This document shows, piece after piece, positions 43,497 through 52,610 of a DNA stretch of 64,000 bases. This DNA is from Neobacillus driksii (GTDB taxonomy: Bacteria; Bacillota; Bacilli; Bacillales; Cytobacillaceae): positions 124,001 to 188,000 of the forward strand of contig NZ_JACCBX010000009.1 of the NCBI RefSeq assembly GCF_013409995.1, given 5' to 3'. The position numbers were made by a program, and so were the translations under genes. Numbering within the stretch: the first letter of the stretch is position 1; each line of letters begins with the position of its first letter. Below the pieces are notes generated by a model. That model saw only the letters and a list, made by a program, of their open reading frames with translations. It made no database searches and was not told where the DNA came from.

Positions 43497-44444
43497 ATGA
43501 GACTTGAAGGAAAGAATACTCAGCCGATGAGTATCACGATTTCGAGTAAACCAACTTCTATTGTGCACAAAAAGAAAAGGGTTAATGCTAGGAATATTCA
43601 ATACTTTCTATTGCTGTTGCCCCCTTTGGTTTTTTTTATTGTGGCCATGATTATCCCTCTTATAATGGGAATTTATAATTCTTTTACAGATTGGGATGGA
43701 ATTAGCTTAGAAAAAAATTGGATTGGATTTACTAATTATATTGAAATTTTCAAGGACGAAATGTTCATTGAATCTTTTAAATTCACTGGATTATTTATGA
43801 TTTTTAATACAATCATTCAAAACGTTGCAGCTTTCTTTTTTGCTGTCATGCTAGATAGCAGTATAAAGGCAAAAAATTTCTATCGGACGATCATTTTTGC
43901 ACCTGTTTTATTAAGCCCGATTCTAGTCGGTCAAATCTGGACAAAAATGTACGGGACGATCTTACCAAGTATTAATGACTTATTTGCCCTTAGTATCAAT
44001 TTTAACCTTTTTTCAAGCCCTAATACTGTTTTAACAGGACTCCTTGTTGCCAACAACTGGCAATGGATTGGCTATTGGATGCTCATTTACTTAGCGGGAC
44101 TTCAAGCAGTTCCTAAAGACATTTATGAAGCATGTACAGTGGATGGCGGGAATTGGTGGCAAAAGTTTATTCATATTACAATACCTATGTTAGGGCCATC
44201 GATAACAATATGTACCATTGGGATTGCGACAGGAAGTTTAAAAGTGTATGAATTAATAGTCGCCTCAACAGGTGGAGGTCCAGGGGATTCATCTAAATCG
44301 ACAATTATGCACATCTATGACACTGCCTTCATGTCACAGCAGTCCAGTTATGCTTCTGCGATGAGTGTTGTCTTTCTTCTTGTCCTGCTCATATTTGCTT
44401 TCATTCAATTAAAGGTGCTGCGTAAGAGGGAGGTTGAATTATAA
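43497..44444 (+). CDS. Sugar ABC permease, MalF/UgpA type
   Basis: The 315-residue permease has six membrane segments and the EAA loop (EACTVDGGNWWQKFIHITIP) facing the ATPase. ATG 43497 is 8 bases from GGGG; a GTG at 43488 would add three residues. It pairs with the permease encoded next. Confidence 0.92.
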   Translation: MRLEGKNTQPMSITISSKPTSIVHKKKRVNARNIQYFLLLLPPLVFFIVAMIIPLIMGIYNSFTDWDGISLEKNWIGFTNYIEIFKDEMFIESFKFTGLFMIFNTIIQNVAAFFFAVMLDSSIKAKNFYRTIIFAPVLLSPILVGQIWTKMYGTILPSINDLFALSINFNLFSSPNTVLTGLLVANNWQWIGYWMLIYLAGLQAVPKDIYEACTVDGGNWWQKFIHITIPMLGPSITICTIGIATGSLKVYELIVASTGGGPGDSSKSTIMHIYDTAFMSQQSSYASAMSVVFLLVLLIFAFIQLKVLRKREVEL

Positions 44445-44445
44445 C

Positions 44446-45276
44446 ATGAGTAAAAAGTACACCAAGGGAACATTCCTTATTCAAAGTATCGTGTCTGTTA
44501 TTGTAATATTTTATTTACTCCCATTTTTAGTCGTTTTCCTTTACGCGTTTAAGTCGCCACAAGAGATAATTGGTTCCTCTCCTTTTTCTTTACCCGAAAA
44601 GCTAGAATTGGTGAACTTTACCCAGGCGTTTGAAGCACTGAATTTTTTCCAAAGCTTTGGAAATACATTTTTCATTACAGCAAGTGCAGTTTTACTCCTT
44701 ATTTTACTTAGCGGGATGGCGGCGTATTCAATCGTAAGAGGTGGAAATAAGTTTTTTAATGGGACATATATGTTCTTTATTGCAGGAATCATGATTCCAT
44801 ATCAAGTCATTTTTGTTCCGATGTTTGTGCTTGGCAGCAATTTAGGATTCATTAACAACCTTTTTGGCGTCATATTTCTATATGTTGGTACTAGTCTTCC
44901 ATTTGCTATTTTTGTCATGGCAGGATTTATGAAAACAATACCGAAGGAAATTGAAGAAGCCGCTTTTATCGATGGGTGTTCCATTATGCGAACGTTTTGG
45001 ATAATTGTATTACCAATGTTAAAGCCAGTTGCAGCTGCACTAACGATTATTTTATCGTTACAAATTTGGAATGATTACCTATTGCCACAGCTCTTTTTAT
45101 CGGACAACAGTATGAAAACCCTTACTGTTATGCAATCGACCTTGTTTAGTGCATTTGAAACGAATTTTAATGTAGGATTTGCAGGTATTATTCTTTCTTC
45201 GCTTCCAATATTAATTTTATTCCTTTTCATGCAAAAACATTTTGTAAAGGGAATTACGATGGGTTCTGGAAAATAG
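44446..45276 (+). CDS. Sugar ABC permease, MalG/UgpE type
   Basis: The 276-residue permease has six membrane segments and an EAA loop (EEAAFIDGCSIMRTFWIIVLP). Its ATG follows the upstream stop by one base-pair step, with GAGGGAGG as ribosome site. It completes the membrane part of the transporter begun at 42156. Confidence 0.92.
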   Translation: MSKKYTKGTFLIQSIVSVIVIFYLLPFLVVFLYAFKSPQEIIGSSPFSLPEKLELVNFTQAFEALNFFQSFGNTFFITASAVLLLILLSGMAAYSIVRGGNKFFNGTYMFFIAGIMIPYQVIFVPMFVLGSNLGFINNLFGVIFLYVGTSLPFAIFVMAGFMKTIPKEIEEAAFIDGCSIMRTFWIIVLPMLKPVAAALTIILSLQIWNDYLLPQLFLSDNSMKTLTVMQSTLFSAFETNFNVGFAGIILSSLPILILFLFMQKHFVKGITMGSGK

Positions 45277-45323
45277 TTAAGTATTCCTGTTAGACGGAAA
45301 TTAGAAAATATTCGGAGGTTGTT

Positions 45324-46217
45324 TTGAACTATATTAGTTTATACCAACGTGAATTAGTAACCAACCATTATCAGCCTAAAGTTTTTGCCTATTATTTTAA
45401 GCAGTGGGAAAGTTATAATATGCCATTTCATGCTCATAAAGATGTAGAAATTATGTATGTCATTGATGGCAGATGTATCGTTGATACGCTTGATGAATCA
45501 ATTTCGATGAAAAAAGGTGACTTTATTTTACTAGATTCTAATGTTTCTCACCGATTAATCGTAGAAAAAGAGTCTCCTTGCCGGATGTTAAACGTTGAAT
45601 TTTCCTTTATTCCAAAAGAAGGCTGCTTCCCATCAATAAAGGACTTAGCTAACGAGAACAGTAACTTAGCTGAATTTCTTTTACTTGGTCGTCCCTATGC
45701 TGTATTGAAGGATCCTAATGATATCTACTATACTTTAAAAAATTTAGTTCTCGAATTGGATAAGAAGGAAAAGGACAAAGAAATAGTGATTCAACTCCAT
45801 TTAGCACAACTTCTCATTCAAATTTCAAGAATGGTCATTGAGGAAAGGAAGAATGAAAGGGATCACCAACAGGCAAATGTTTATGTAAAACAGACAATTG
45901 AGTATCTTCATCATAACTATGACTGTAATATCCAAGTGAAGGATATTGGTGACACGGTAAATATTCATCCTGGATACCTTCACCGAATTTTTAAAAAACA
46001 GACAGGATTTACGATTATGGAATATCTGACTTCACTAAGAATGGAAAAAGCAAAAATGTTATTAGCCGATACCGATATTCCAGTGATTGAAATATCTTAT
46101 TATGTGGGTATTAACAGTCGTCAATATTTCAGTAATCTCTTTAAAAAACACACAAATATGACACCTATTGAATACAGAAAGTCTGTCAGTCAAGATATAG
46201 TGAAATTTAGTAGATAA
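45324..46217 (+). CDS. AraC-family transcriptional regulator
   Basis: The 297-residue regulator has an N-terminal cupin sugar-sensing domain (MPFHAHKDVEIMYVIDG, KKGDFILLDSNVSH) and a C-terminal double helix-turn-helix (IHPGYLHRIFKKQTGFTIMEYL ... YFSNLFKKHTNMTPIEYR, seen as two blocks). TTG 45324 is 8 bases from CGGAGGT. It lies between the ABC genes and the glycosidase, and both flanking promoters have the AGGTTA repeats, so it very likely activates both. Confidence 0.92.
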   Translation: MNYISLYQRELVTNHYQPKVFAYYFKQWESYNMPFHAHKDVEIMYVIDGRCIVDTLDESISMKKGDFILLDSNVSHRLIVEKESPCRMLNVEFSFIPKEGCFPSIKDLANENSNLAEFLLLGRPYAVLKDPNDIYYTLKNLVLELDKKEKDKEIVIQLHLAQLLIQISRMVIEERKNERDHQQANVYVKQTIEYLHHNYDCNIQVKDIGDTVNIHPGYLHRIFKKQTGFTIMEYLTSLRMEKAKMLLADTDIPVIEISYYVGINSRQYFSNLFKKHTNMTPIEYRKSVSQDIVKFSR

Positions 46218-46249
46218 TCACAGCCAGCAGTGAGATTCGTTATTTAAAA

Positions 46250-46296
46250 AGGTTATGATTTTATACATTTTTTTACTAGAAAGGTTATAAAATTGG
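46250..46296 (+). promoter_or_regulatory. Paired AGGTTA direct repeats before the glycosidase
   Basis: AGGTTATGATTTTATAC (46250-46266) and AGGTTATAAAATTGG (46282-46296) repeat with a 32-bp period, the same as at 41700/41732. The first shares 16 of 17 bases with the first repeat there. Confidence 0.65.
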
Positions 46297-46307
46297 AAAC
46301 GTTTTCT
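46294..46307 (+). promoter_or_regulatory. cre site before the glycosidase gene
   Basis: TGGAAACGTTTTCT matches the cre consensus at 13 of 14 positions and overlaps the edge of the second AGGTTA repeat, so CcpA could block the activator. Confidence 0.65.
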
Positions 46308-46357
46308 ACCTTATGGTGATAGGATTAATATATAAAATAGTATAGGAGAATGCTAAT

Positions 46358-47863
46358 ATGACTTTTAAAATTACTTTCATTGGCGCTGGCAGTATCGGGT
46401 TTACAAGGGGGCTACTACGAGACCTTCTAGGTGTACCAGAATTCAAAAATATTGAAGTGGCGTTTACGGACATTAGTGCTCAAAATCTAGATATGGTTAC
46501 AGAGCTATGCCAACGAGATATTGATGAAAATGGGTTAGATATTAAGATTCAAGCGACACAAAATCGTAGAGAGGCTTTAAGAGATGCAAGATACATATTT
46601 TCCGTTGTCCGAATCGGCGGTCTTGAAGCCTTTCAAAATGATGTCGATATTCCACTTAAATATGGGATTGATCAGTGTGTAGGGGATACACTTTGTGCGG
46701 GCGGTATTATGTACGGGCAACGTGGGATTCCTGAAATGTTAAATATTTGCAAAGATATTCGTGAAGTTGCAGAACCTGACGCATTACTTTTAAATTATGC
46801 GAATCCAATGGCGATGTTAACATGGGCTTGTAACAAATATGGCGGTGTAAGAACGATTGGTCTTTGTCACGGGGTGCAAGGCGGACACAGACAAATTGCA
46901 AAAGCATTTGGACTAAAAAAGGAAGAGATCGACATCATTTGTGCAGGAATTAATCACCAAACTTGGTATGTAAGCATCAAGCATAAAGGTGAAGATCTCA
47001 CAGGGAAACTGCTGGAAGCGTTTAAGAATCATCCAGAGTTTTCAGTAACCGAGAAAGTCAGAATCGATATGCTAAGACGATTTGGCTACTACAGTACGGA
47101 ATCAAACGGTCATTTAAGTGAATACGTTCCGTGGTACCGGAAACGACCTGAGGAGATAAATGAGTGGATTGATCTTGGTACATGGATAAATGGTGAAACA
47201 GGTGGATATTTACGGGTCTGTACAGAAGGCAGAAACTGGTTCAAAACTGATTTTCCAAATTGGTTAAAAGAACCAGCCATGGTATACAATCAAGAAAATC
47301 GTGGCGAAGAACATGGATCTTACATTATTGAAGCACTAGAAACCGGCCGTGTATATAGAGGTCATTTCAATGTGGTTAACAATGGTGTAATTTCAAATCT
47401 TCCAAATGACGCGATTATCGAGGCTCCTGGATATGTAGACCGCAATGGTATCAACATGCCCCATATCGGCGATTTACCACTTGGACCTGCGGCTGTATGT
47501 AATGTGAGTATTTCCGTCCAAAGACTTTCTGTAGAAGCTGCGGTAACAGGAAATGACTTCTTACTACGTCAAGCAATGATGATGGATCCACTTGTGGGAG
47601 CTGTGTGTAATCCGAAAGAAATTTGGCAGCTTGTTGATGAAATGCTGGTTGCCGGGGAACAATGGCTTCCGCAGTACACAGAAGCAATTAAAAAAGCGAA
47701 AGAGAACTTATCCACCCAATCACTAATCCCAACGAAGGATTATAAAGGCGCTGCACGATTGAAGGTTAAATCAGTCGAAGAAATGGCACAAGACAAAGAA
47801 GGTGCTCGTAAAAATGCCGGTGAATCAGATAAAGCCATTGAGCGCCCATCTGCCGTACATTAA
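46358..47863 (+). CDS. melA: Family 4 glycoside hydrolase (alpha-galactosidase MelA-like)
   Basis: The 501-residue GH4 enzyme uses NAD and Mn2+. The Rossmann motif FIGAGSIGFTRGLLRDLL is at the N-terminus, metal ligands are in TIGLCHGVQGG and the catalytic region is GINHQTWYV. Members cleave alpha-galactosides, alpha-glucosides or phosphoglycosides; uptake by an ABC system rather than a PTS argues for a non-phosphorylated substrate. The protein is longer than E. coli MelA (about 450), with an extra C-terminal stretch (NLSTQSLIPTKDYKGAARLK). Regulated by the AGGTTA sites and cre upstream. Confidence 0.87.
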   Translation: MTFKITFIGAGSIGFTRGLLRDLLGVPEFKNIEVAFTDISAQNLDMVTELCQRDIDENGLDIKIQATQNRREALRDARYIFSVVRIGGLEAFQNDVDIPLKYGIDQCVGDTLCAGGIMYGQRGIPEMLNICKDIREVAEPDALLLNYANPMAMLTWACNKYGGVRTIGLCHGVQGGHRQIAKAFGLKKEEIDIICAGINHQTWYVSIKHKGEDLTGKLLEAFKNHPEFSVTEKVRIDMLRRFGYYSTESNGHLSEYVPWYRKRPEEINEWIDLGTWINGETGGYLRVCTEGRNWFKTDFPNWLKEPAMVYNQENRGEEHGSYIIEALETGRVYRGHFNVVNNGVISNLPNDAIIEAPGYVDRNGINMPHIGDLPLGPAAVCNVSISVQRLSVEAAVTGNDFLLRQAMMMDPLVGAVCNPKEIWQLVDEMLVAGEQWLPQYTEAIKKAKENLSTQSLIPTKDYKGAARLKVKSVEEMAQDKEGARKNAGESDKAIERPSAVH

Positions 47864-47940
47864 TTTTATTTTGATTACCAATGGATTTGGAAAACGAGGA
47901 TATAGTGAAGTAGGTACCTATTGAAATTTTTAAACAAATA

Positions 47941-47984
47941 AACACTCACAAATGCTGATGTGTCAAGCTTGTGAGTGTTTTTTA
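47941..47984 (+). terminator. Terminator after the glycosidase gene
   Basis: AACACTCACAA (47941-47951) and TTGTGAGTGTT (47969-47979), a perfect 11-bp stem, then a T-run. Confidence 0.9.
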
Positions 47985-48041
47985 TTTGTAGGAAATGTAA
48001 CAGGGCTTCAAAATTCCTGCATTAAATCAAAATATTGATAT

Positions 48042-48200
48042 TCTATAGTGACTGATTGGTTAAATAACGATTTTGGTAATATTGTAGCGGAACATAACTC
48101 AATATGGAAAATGAAAAATGGCTCAGTTGGAAAGGCGTATGGAATCTTGAGCCCGACCGAAGAAGCGGTGCTAGTAAAGGAACAATTTGGAGTTAAGTAA
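48042..48200 (+). pseudogene. Unidentified coding remnant
   Basis: The frame is open from 48039 and ends in TAA at 48198, reading VTDWLNNDFGNIVAEHN then SIWKMKNGSVGKAYGIL and TEEAVLVKEQFGVK. It has protein-like composition but no start or ribosome site near its beginning, so it looks like the C-terminus of a lost gene. I do not recognise the family. The rest of 47985-48311 shows nothing else. Confidence 0.35.
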
Positions 48201-48311
48201 TAAATTACGTGTTGAATAAGGAATATAAAGAGCAGAGGTCAGATTACCTCACTCACTAATACAAGAATAGAAGAAAGTACTTGAAATTATTTAGTGTATA
48301 GAAATATTTGA

Positions 48312-48340
48312 TTGACAATTTGCTGAATTTAAACTATTAT
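48312..48340 (+). promoter_or_regulatory. Sigma-A promoter of the S-box operon
   Basis: TTGACA (48312-48317), a 17-bp spacer and TATTAT (48335-48340) form a near-consensus promoter about 35 bp before the riboswitch. Confidence 0.85.
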
Positions 48341-48374
48341 CACTTTATTAAATTAAAAGTTAAATAATATTTTT

Positions 48375-48520
48375 CTTCTTATCCAGAGAGGTGGAGGGAC
48401 TGGCCCTTTGAAACCTCGGCAGCAGGTTCGTATGAATACTGTGCTAATTCCATCAAGCATATGGCTTGAAAGATGAGAAGAGGGTTATCAAACTCTCTTC
48501 TTTGGAGGAGAGTTTTTTTA
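48375..48520 (+). ncRNA. SAM-I riboswitch (S-box leader) with terminator
   Basis: The conserved S-box core is present: CCAGAGAGGTGGAGGGACTG, then GGCCCTTTGAAACCTCGGCA and CAG. P1 forms between 48375-48383 and 48472-48480. Downstream, AACTCTCTTC (48491-48500) and GAGGAGAGTT (48505-48514) form a terminator with a T-run; GAGAAGAGGG at the 3' side of P1 can pair instead with CTCTCTTC as antiterminator. High SAM should therefore stop transcription of the monooxygenase and ATP-grasp genes. Confidence 0.96.
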
Positions 48521-48584
48521 ATTTATACATAAATCCAACTTAGCTAATGGGAAAACTAGATTATTAAAAAGAGAGGTAATAGTA

Positions 48585-49634
48585 ATGAAATATGGTTTTT
48601 GGTTACCGATTTTTGGAGGCTGGTTACGAAATGTGGATGATGAAAATATGCCGCCAACCTTTGAATATGCTAAAGAGGTCATTCAATCGGCTGAAAAATG
48701 GGGTTACTCCACTACGTTAATCGCTGAATTATATTTAAATGATATTAAAGGACCGGAGCATGCTTCTCTTGAAGCTTGGTCCACAGCCGCCGCACTGGCA
48801 GCGGTTACGGAAAAAATTGAGATTATGACCGCGATTCGTCCTGGTTTTCATAATCCTGCGGTAGCAGCCAAAATGGCAGCAAATATTGATCAAATTAGTA
48901 ACGGACGTTTTACGCTAAACGTGGTTTCGGCTTGGTGGGCAGAAGAAGCGCGTCAATATGGCGGTATTTTTACAGAACATGATGAGCGTTATGCTCGTAC
49001 CGAGGAGTTTATTGATGTTCTAAAAGGATTATGGACAGAAGAAACCTTCAATTACACTGGCCAGTTTTACGACTTAAAGGACACGAAGCTTGCACCTAAA
49101 CCGGTTCAAAGACCAAACCCAATTCTTTATGCAGGCGGGGAAAGTGAAAAAGGCAAGCAAACCATTGCAGAAAAATGTGATGCCTATGTGATGCACGGTG
49201 GTACCGTTGAAGAGATCGATCGAAAAATAACCGATATGAAGGCACGCCGAGCACAAACTGGCAATGCGCCATTTAGTTCTTTTGGAATGGCTGCCTATGT
49301 TATTTGTCGTGATACAGAAGAAGAGGCTCTGGCTGAGCTTGAAAAAATCACGACGGTGAAGGATTCTAGCGGTTATGCTGGCTTTAAAGATTTCACGACA
49401 AAATCACATTTAGAGCAGCAAATCCAATTACAAGATTACTCGGTATCGAATCGCGGTCTCAGACCAAACTTAGTAGGAACACCAGAGCAAATTGCCGATC
49501 GAATTCTACAATATGAAGAAGCTGGCTTAGATTTATTGTTATTACAATTTTCACCTCAACTAGAAGAAATGGAACGCTTTGCAAAGCAGGTTATACCGTT
49601 AGTTGAACAAAAACGTAGTTTAATAAAGAACTAG
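48585..49634 (+). CDS. LLM-class flavin-dependent monooxygenase (SfnG/SsuD-like)
   Basis: The 349-residue TIM-barrel protein is a bacterial luciferase-like FMNH2-dependent monooxygenase. Typical are YGFWLPIFGGWL, NPAVAAKMAANIDQISNGR, NVVSAWWAEEARQYGG and the GTPEQIADRI C-terminal motif. It resembles dimethylsulfone and alkanesulfonate monooxygenases, which free sulfite from organosulfur compounds. GAGAGG precedes the ATG. Control by a SAM riboswitch means it is made when methionine/SAM is scarce, which supports a sulfur-scavenging role. The needed flavin reductase is not adjacent. Confidence 0.88.
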   Translation: MKYGFWLPIFGGWLRNVDDENMPPTFEYAKEVIQSAEKWGYSTTLIAELYLNDIKGPEHASLEAWSTAAALAAVTEKIEIMTAIRPGFHNPAVAAKMAANIDQISNGRFTLNVVSAWWAEEARQYGGIFTEHDERYARTEEFIDVLKGLWTEETFNYTGQFYDLKDTKLAPKPVQRPNPILYAGGESEKGKQTIAEKCDAYVMHGGTVEEIDRKITDMKARRAQTGNAPFSSFGMAAYVICRDTEEEALAELEKITTVKDSSGYAGFKDFTTKSHLEQQIQLQDYSVSNRGLRPNLVGTPEQIADRILQYEEAGLDLLLLQFSPQLEEMERFAKQVIPLVEQKRSLIKN

Positions 49635-49649
49635 AAAGAGGTTATATAA

Positions 49650-50606
49650 ATGAGTAAAGTATATGTAATACATGAAAATAGTGAGTGGACAGTCCATTTA
49701 ACAAATAGGTTAGAGGAACTTGGTGTTCCATATGAAGAATGGCATTTAGACGAAGGAACGGTAGATTTATCAACAGAACCACCAGAAGGAATTTTCTATA
49801 GCCGTATGAGTGCTTCTTCTCATACACGTGATCATCGTTTTGCTGCTGAATTTTCTGCACAAGTATTAGCTTGGCTTGAGGCACATGGGCGTACGGTGTT
49901 AAATGGGACCAGCGCGCTAAAGCTAGAAGTTAGCAAGGTATTACAATACTTAGAGTTAAACAAGTATGGTGTTAAGACTCCAAATACAATTGCTGCAGTT
50001 GGAAAACAAAACATTATTAATGCAGCTAAAAGCTTTGCAGGACAGTCATTTATTACGAAGCATAACCGGGCCGGTAAAGGGTTAGGTGTTCAATTATTCC
50101 ATAGTATAGAAGCTTTAAAAGCCTATGTAGAAGGACCGACTTTCGAAGAACCAGTCGATGGCATTACACTTATTCAAGAATACATTCAATCTCCTGAAAG
50201 CTACATCACTCGTTGTGAGTTTGTAGGAGGAAATTTCGTTTATGCCGTTAAGGTTGATACTTCGGAAGGATTTGAATTGTGCCCGGCGGACGCATGCCAA
50301 ATTGGTGATTTATTCTGCCCGGTAGGAGAAGAAGTAGAAGAGAAGCCTAAGTTTCAGATCATAGATGGTTTTGAAGACAAAATTTTAGAAAAATATAAAA
50401 AGGTGCTAGCAGGTAATCAGATTCAAGTTGCGGGCATCGAATTTATAAGAAATGCTGACGGTGAAATTTATACTTACGATATAAATACAAACACGAACTA
50501 TAATTCTGACGCAGAAGCAAAAGCTGGAAAATACGGAATGCTCGAAGTTGCTTCATTCTTAAAGAAGACATTAGAAGAAAAATATGTGACAACAGTGACC
50601 GCTTAA
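49650..50606 (+). CDS. ATP-grasp family ligase (RimK-like)
   Basis: The 318-residue protein has an N-terminal pre-ATP-grasp domain and a RimK-type ATP-grasp core: KLEVSKVLQYLELNKYGVKTPNT, FITKHNRAGKGLGVQLF (ATP-binding Lys and glycine loop), LIQEYIQSPESYITRCEFVGG and the metal-binding VAGIEFIRNADGEIYTYDIN. It joins a carboxylate to an amine or similar nucleophile via an acyl phosphate. It lies 15 bp after the monooxygenase gene in the S-box transcript, so a link to sulfur or methionine metabolism is expected. Substrates are unknown. Confidence 0.85.
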   Translation: MSKVYVIHENSEWTVHLTNRLEELGVPYEEWHLDEGTVDLSTEPPEGIFYSRMSASSHTRDHRFAAEFSAQVLAWLEAHGRTVLNGTSALKLEVSKVLQYLELNKYGVKTPNTIAAVGKQNIINAAKSFAGQSFITKHNRAGKGLGVQLFHSIEALKAYVEGPTFEEPVDGITLIQEYIQSPESYITRCEFVGGNFVYAVKVDTSEGFELCPADACQIGDLFCPVGEEVEEKPKFQIIDGFEDKILEKYKKVLAGNQIQVAGIEFIRNADGEIYTYDINTNTNYNSDAEAKAGKYGMLEVASFLKKTLEEKYVTTVTA

Positions 50607-50641
50607 TTTGGTGAAGTAACGAATAGATTCTAGAAATTTTC

Positions 50642-50672
50642 AAGGAGGCTCAAATAATGAGCTTCTTTTTGA
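50642..50672 (+). terminator. Terminator of the S-box operon
   Basis: AAGGAGGCTCA (50643-50653) pairs, with G-U pairs, with TGAGCTTCTTT (from 50658), then TTT. Confidence 0.75.
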
Positions 50673-50740
50673 AAAATTGTGTATAAATGACTAAACTGGG
50701 ACTCAATCGTTTTAGAATGGAATAAAATGATCGTGTTGCT

Positions 50741-50776
50741 AAGGATGGGATCACATTGGTCCCGTCCTTTTATTTA
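50741..50776 (+). terminator. Second terminator-like hairpin
   Basis: AAGGATGGGA (50741-50750) pairs with the GGTCCCGTCCTT arm ending at 50769 and is followed by TTATTTATTTT. Confidence 0.6.
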
Positions 50777-50849
50777 TTTTCATATAAGAGATTGTGATCG
50801 AATTTACTTAAATGTAGTGTAGTGCTTTAATCAATTAATGATAGTTCCT

Positions 50850-50897
50850 AAAAACACAAAACCGCCTACAAGAAAATAGGTGATTTTTGTGTTTTTA
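50850..50897. terminator. Long hairpin, possible bidirectional terminator
   Basis: AAAAACACAAAA (50850-50861) pairs with TTTTTGTGTTTTT (50884 onward), with an inner CCTA/TAGG extension. T-runs exist in both orientations, so it could also end transcription from the decayed transposase on the minus strand. Confidence 0.6.
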
Positions 50898-50943
50898 ATA
50901 GACTAAAGAGTTTGATAAAAATAAACCTAATTTTTAATTCCTG

Positions 50944-51227
50944 TTAAAAGCTAGTTTTTTTTGATGGATTTTTTAAATAAAGATTATCCATTACAATACC
51001 GCAAGCCTTAGCGTGAAATATCGGATCGTATATCTTTTTATTTTTTACAACTGTATAAATAAGAGCTGCTATTTACCTCAAAGATGACCAATCTCCTTTT
51101 TCTTATTCATTCCTTCTTTAACCTTACGGTCATAATATACTTTGAAGACGGTAGGGTGCTTTTGACCATTTGCTAAAACAATTAGAGCTATTAAATCAAT
51201 TAAATTACTACAGAATCTATCGGGGGC
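50944..51227 (-). pseudogene. Decayed C-terminus of an IS110-type transposase
   Basis: On the minus strand 51227 to about 51084 reads LIDLIALIVLANGQKHPTVF then KVYYDRKVKEGMNKKKEIGHL, and after a frameshift near 51080 the next frame continues IAALIYTVVKNKKIYDP to a stop at 50944. Joined, this matches the pattern of the IS110/IS116 C-terminal domain (YYxxKxxEGKxxxxALxHxxxKLxxxIY). The N-terminal half is missing. The rest of the 50898-51412 spacer shows nothing else. Confidence 0.6.
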
Positions 51228-51412
51228 TTATTCTAAAGAGGGGAATGCTTCGGCCAACCATTTTATTAATTAGTGAAATTATCTTTAGTTTAATAAGTAT
51301 TCTTACCATATGGAATAGTCTTTTTTTATTAATACAGGAATATCAGTAAAGAAAGGTTTTTCCTATACATGTTTAGAATAAGTAGTTATTTCTGTTAAAG
51401 GTGGGTGTTTGG

Positions 51413-51901
51413 ATGCTTCAACACGAGTATGGATGGGTTCGACAGACTAGAGGCACTCTGTTAGATTTTTGTGGGAAAATAGATTCTAATCATTTTACTC
51501 ATACAAATGGTTTCGGATGGCAAAGTGTAAGAGACACATTGGTTCATATAGCAGATTGCTATGTTGCATGGCTTGGTTCATTTGTTTTGATGAAGACAAA
51601 TAAACCACTTACTCCAAGGGAAGAATTACATAATCTCAGTTTAGAGGAAATAATAGCACGATTTGAACAAGTAGATTCAATAGTAAATGAATTATTAGAA
51701 CAACATGGACATGAATTTAACGTGCTAATTGAAAGAGAAATCCCTTGGAGAGAAGCATCTGAACTATTATCTATTACTCCCCGTAAATTGCTAATGCACA
51801 CCATAACTCACGAGTTTCATCATAAGGGACAAATAGTAGCAATGCTCCGTCAGATGGGGTATGAGCCCCCAAATACAGATGTTTTAGGAACAGAAGATTA
51901 A
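51413..51901 (+). CDS. DinB-family metalloprotein
   Basis: The 162-residue four-helix protein has the DinB metal-ligand pattern: one His in RDTLVHIADCYVAWLGS and two in THEFHHKGQIVAMLRQMGY. ATG 51413 is 8 bases from AAAGGTGG; a GTG at 51401 adds four residues. Some relatives act as thiol-dependent metal enzymes (YfiT/BstA type), but the role of this one is unknown. It has its own terminator at 52060. Confidence 0.88.
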   Translation: MLQHEYGWVRQTRGTLLDFCGKIDSNHFTHTNGFGWQSVRDTLVHIADCYVAWLGSFVLMKTNKPLTPREELHNLSLEEIIARFEQVDSIVNELLEQHGHEFNVLIEREIPWREASELLSITPRKLLMHTITHEFHHKGQIVAMLRQMGYEPPNTDVLGTED

Positions 51902-52059
51902 TATATTCAGAGGTATTTTGGTGATGTTTAATGGACATTGCCTTAAGGACAGCTCCTCTCAAACATTGACCTAGAGAAGCTGGTTATTTTGATTGTTTAA
52001 CTGTGTGAACGAGGGGAAAAGGGGGCGATAACATCAAACTTTTACCTTTTTGTATAAAG

Positions 52060-52092
52060 AAAGCTACTGAATTTTATCAGTAGCTTTTTTTA
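52060..52092 (+). terminator. Terminator after the DinB-family gene
   Basis: AAAGCTACTGA (52060-52070) and TCAGTAGCTTT (52077-52087), then TTTTT. Confidence 0.9.
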
Positions 52093-52121
52093 ATTAATGG
52101 ATGACCTTTACGTTGAAATAT

Positions 52122-52355
52122 TTATTCTATCACGGAAGGATCCTTGTTATTTAATTTAAGTAATAATTCGTGAAAAATGTGTTGGTCAAAATCCTTTGGC
52201 TTATCCAATAGTATCCCTCTTCTTGAAGCAGCTGCAATAATTAGTCCTAGTTCATAGTACATATTTTTAGAAACTAAACCTGTTGAAGTCATCTTCTTTA
52301 CTTCATAATAAAATTGAATCAAAACATCACTTGGTAATTTTTCATACAAAGACAT
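52122..52355 (-). CDS. Small hypothetical protein
   Basis: The 77-residue soluble protein (MSLYEKLPSDVLIQFYYEVK...) is predicted mostly helical with no membrane segment or cysteine. ATG 52355 lies 8 bases from AGGTG, and a GTG at 52367 adds four residues. Similar short proteins occur in Bacillus but I know no function. It stands alone, converging on the DinB-family gene. Confidence 0.65.
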   Translation of the reverse strand: MSLYEKLPSDVLIQFYYEVKKMTSTGLVSKNMYYELGLIIAAASRRGILLDKPKDFDQHIFHELLLKLNNKDPSVIE

Positions 52356-52610
52356 TTTCGAAAACACCTACTATTCCTACTTTTCTAATAGGAATAATAT
52401 CAATTAAAACTGAAATTGAAAAGAGTTTTTTGCAAAATTGAACGTTTTGTCATTAATACTGCTGAAATCTTGATGAACTTAACCTACTAATAGGTAGTCA
52501 ATATTTTTCAAAAGCTATACTAAAATTGTGCTGCCAATAACCTTCCATTAGTCTGGAACACAAAAAAATTCCTTACATTGTTGTCACTTTTGAAGAAAAA
52601 TGCAATTCAA

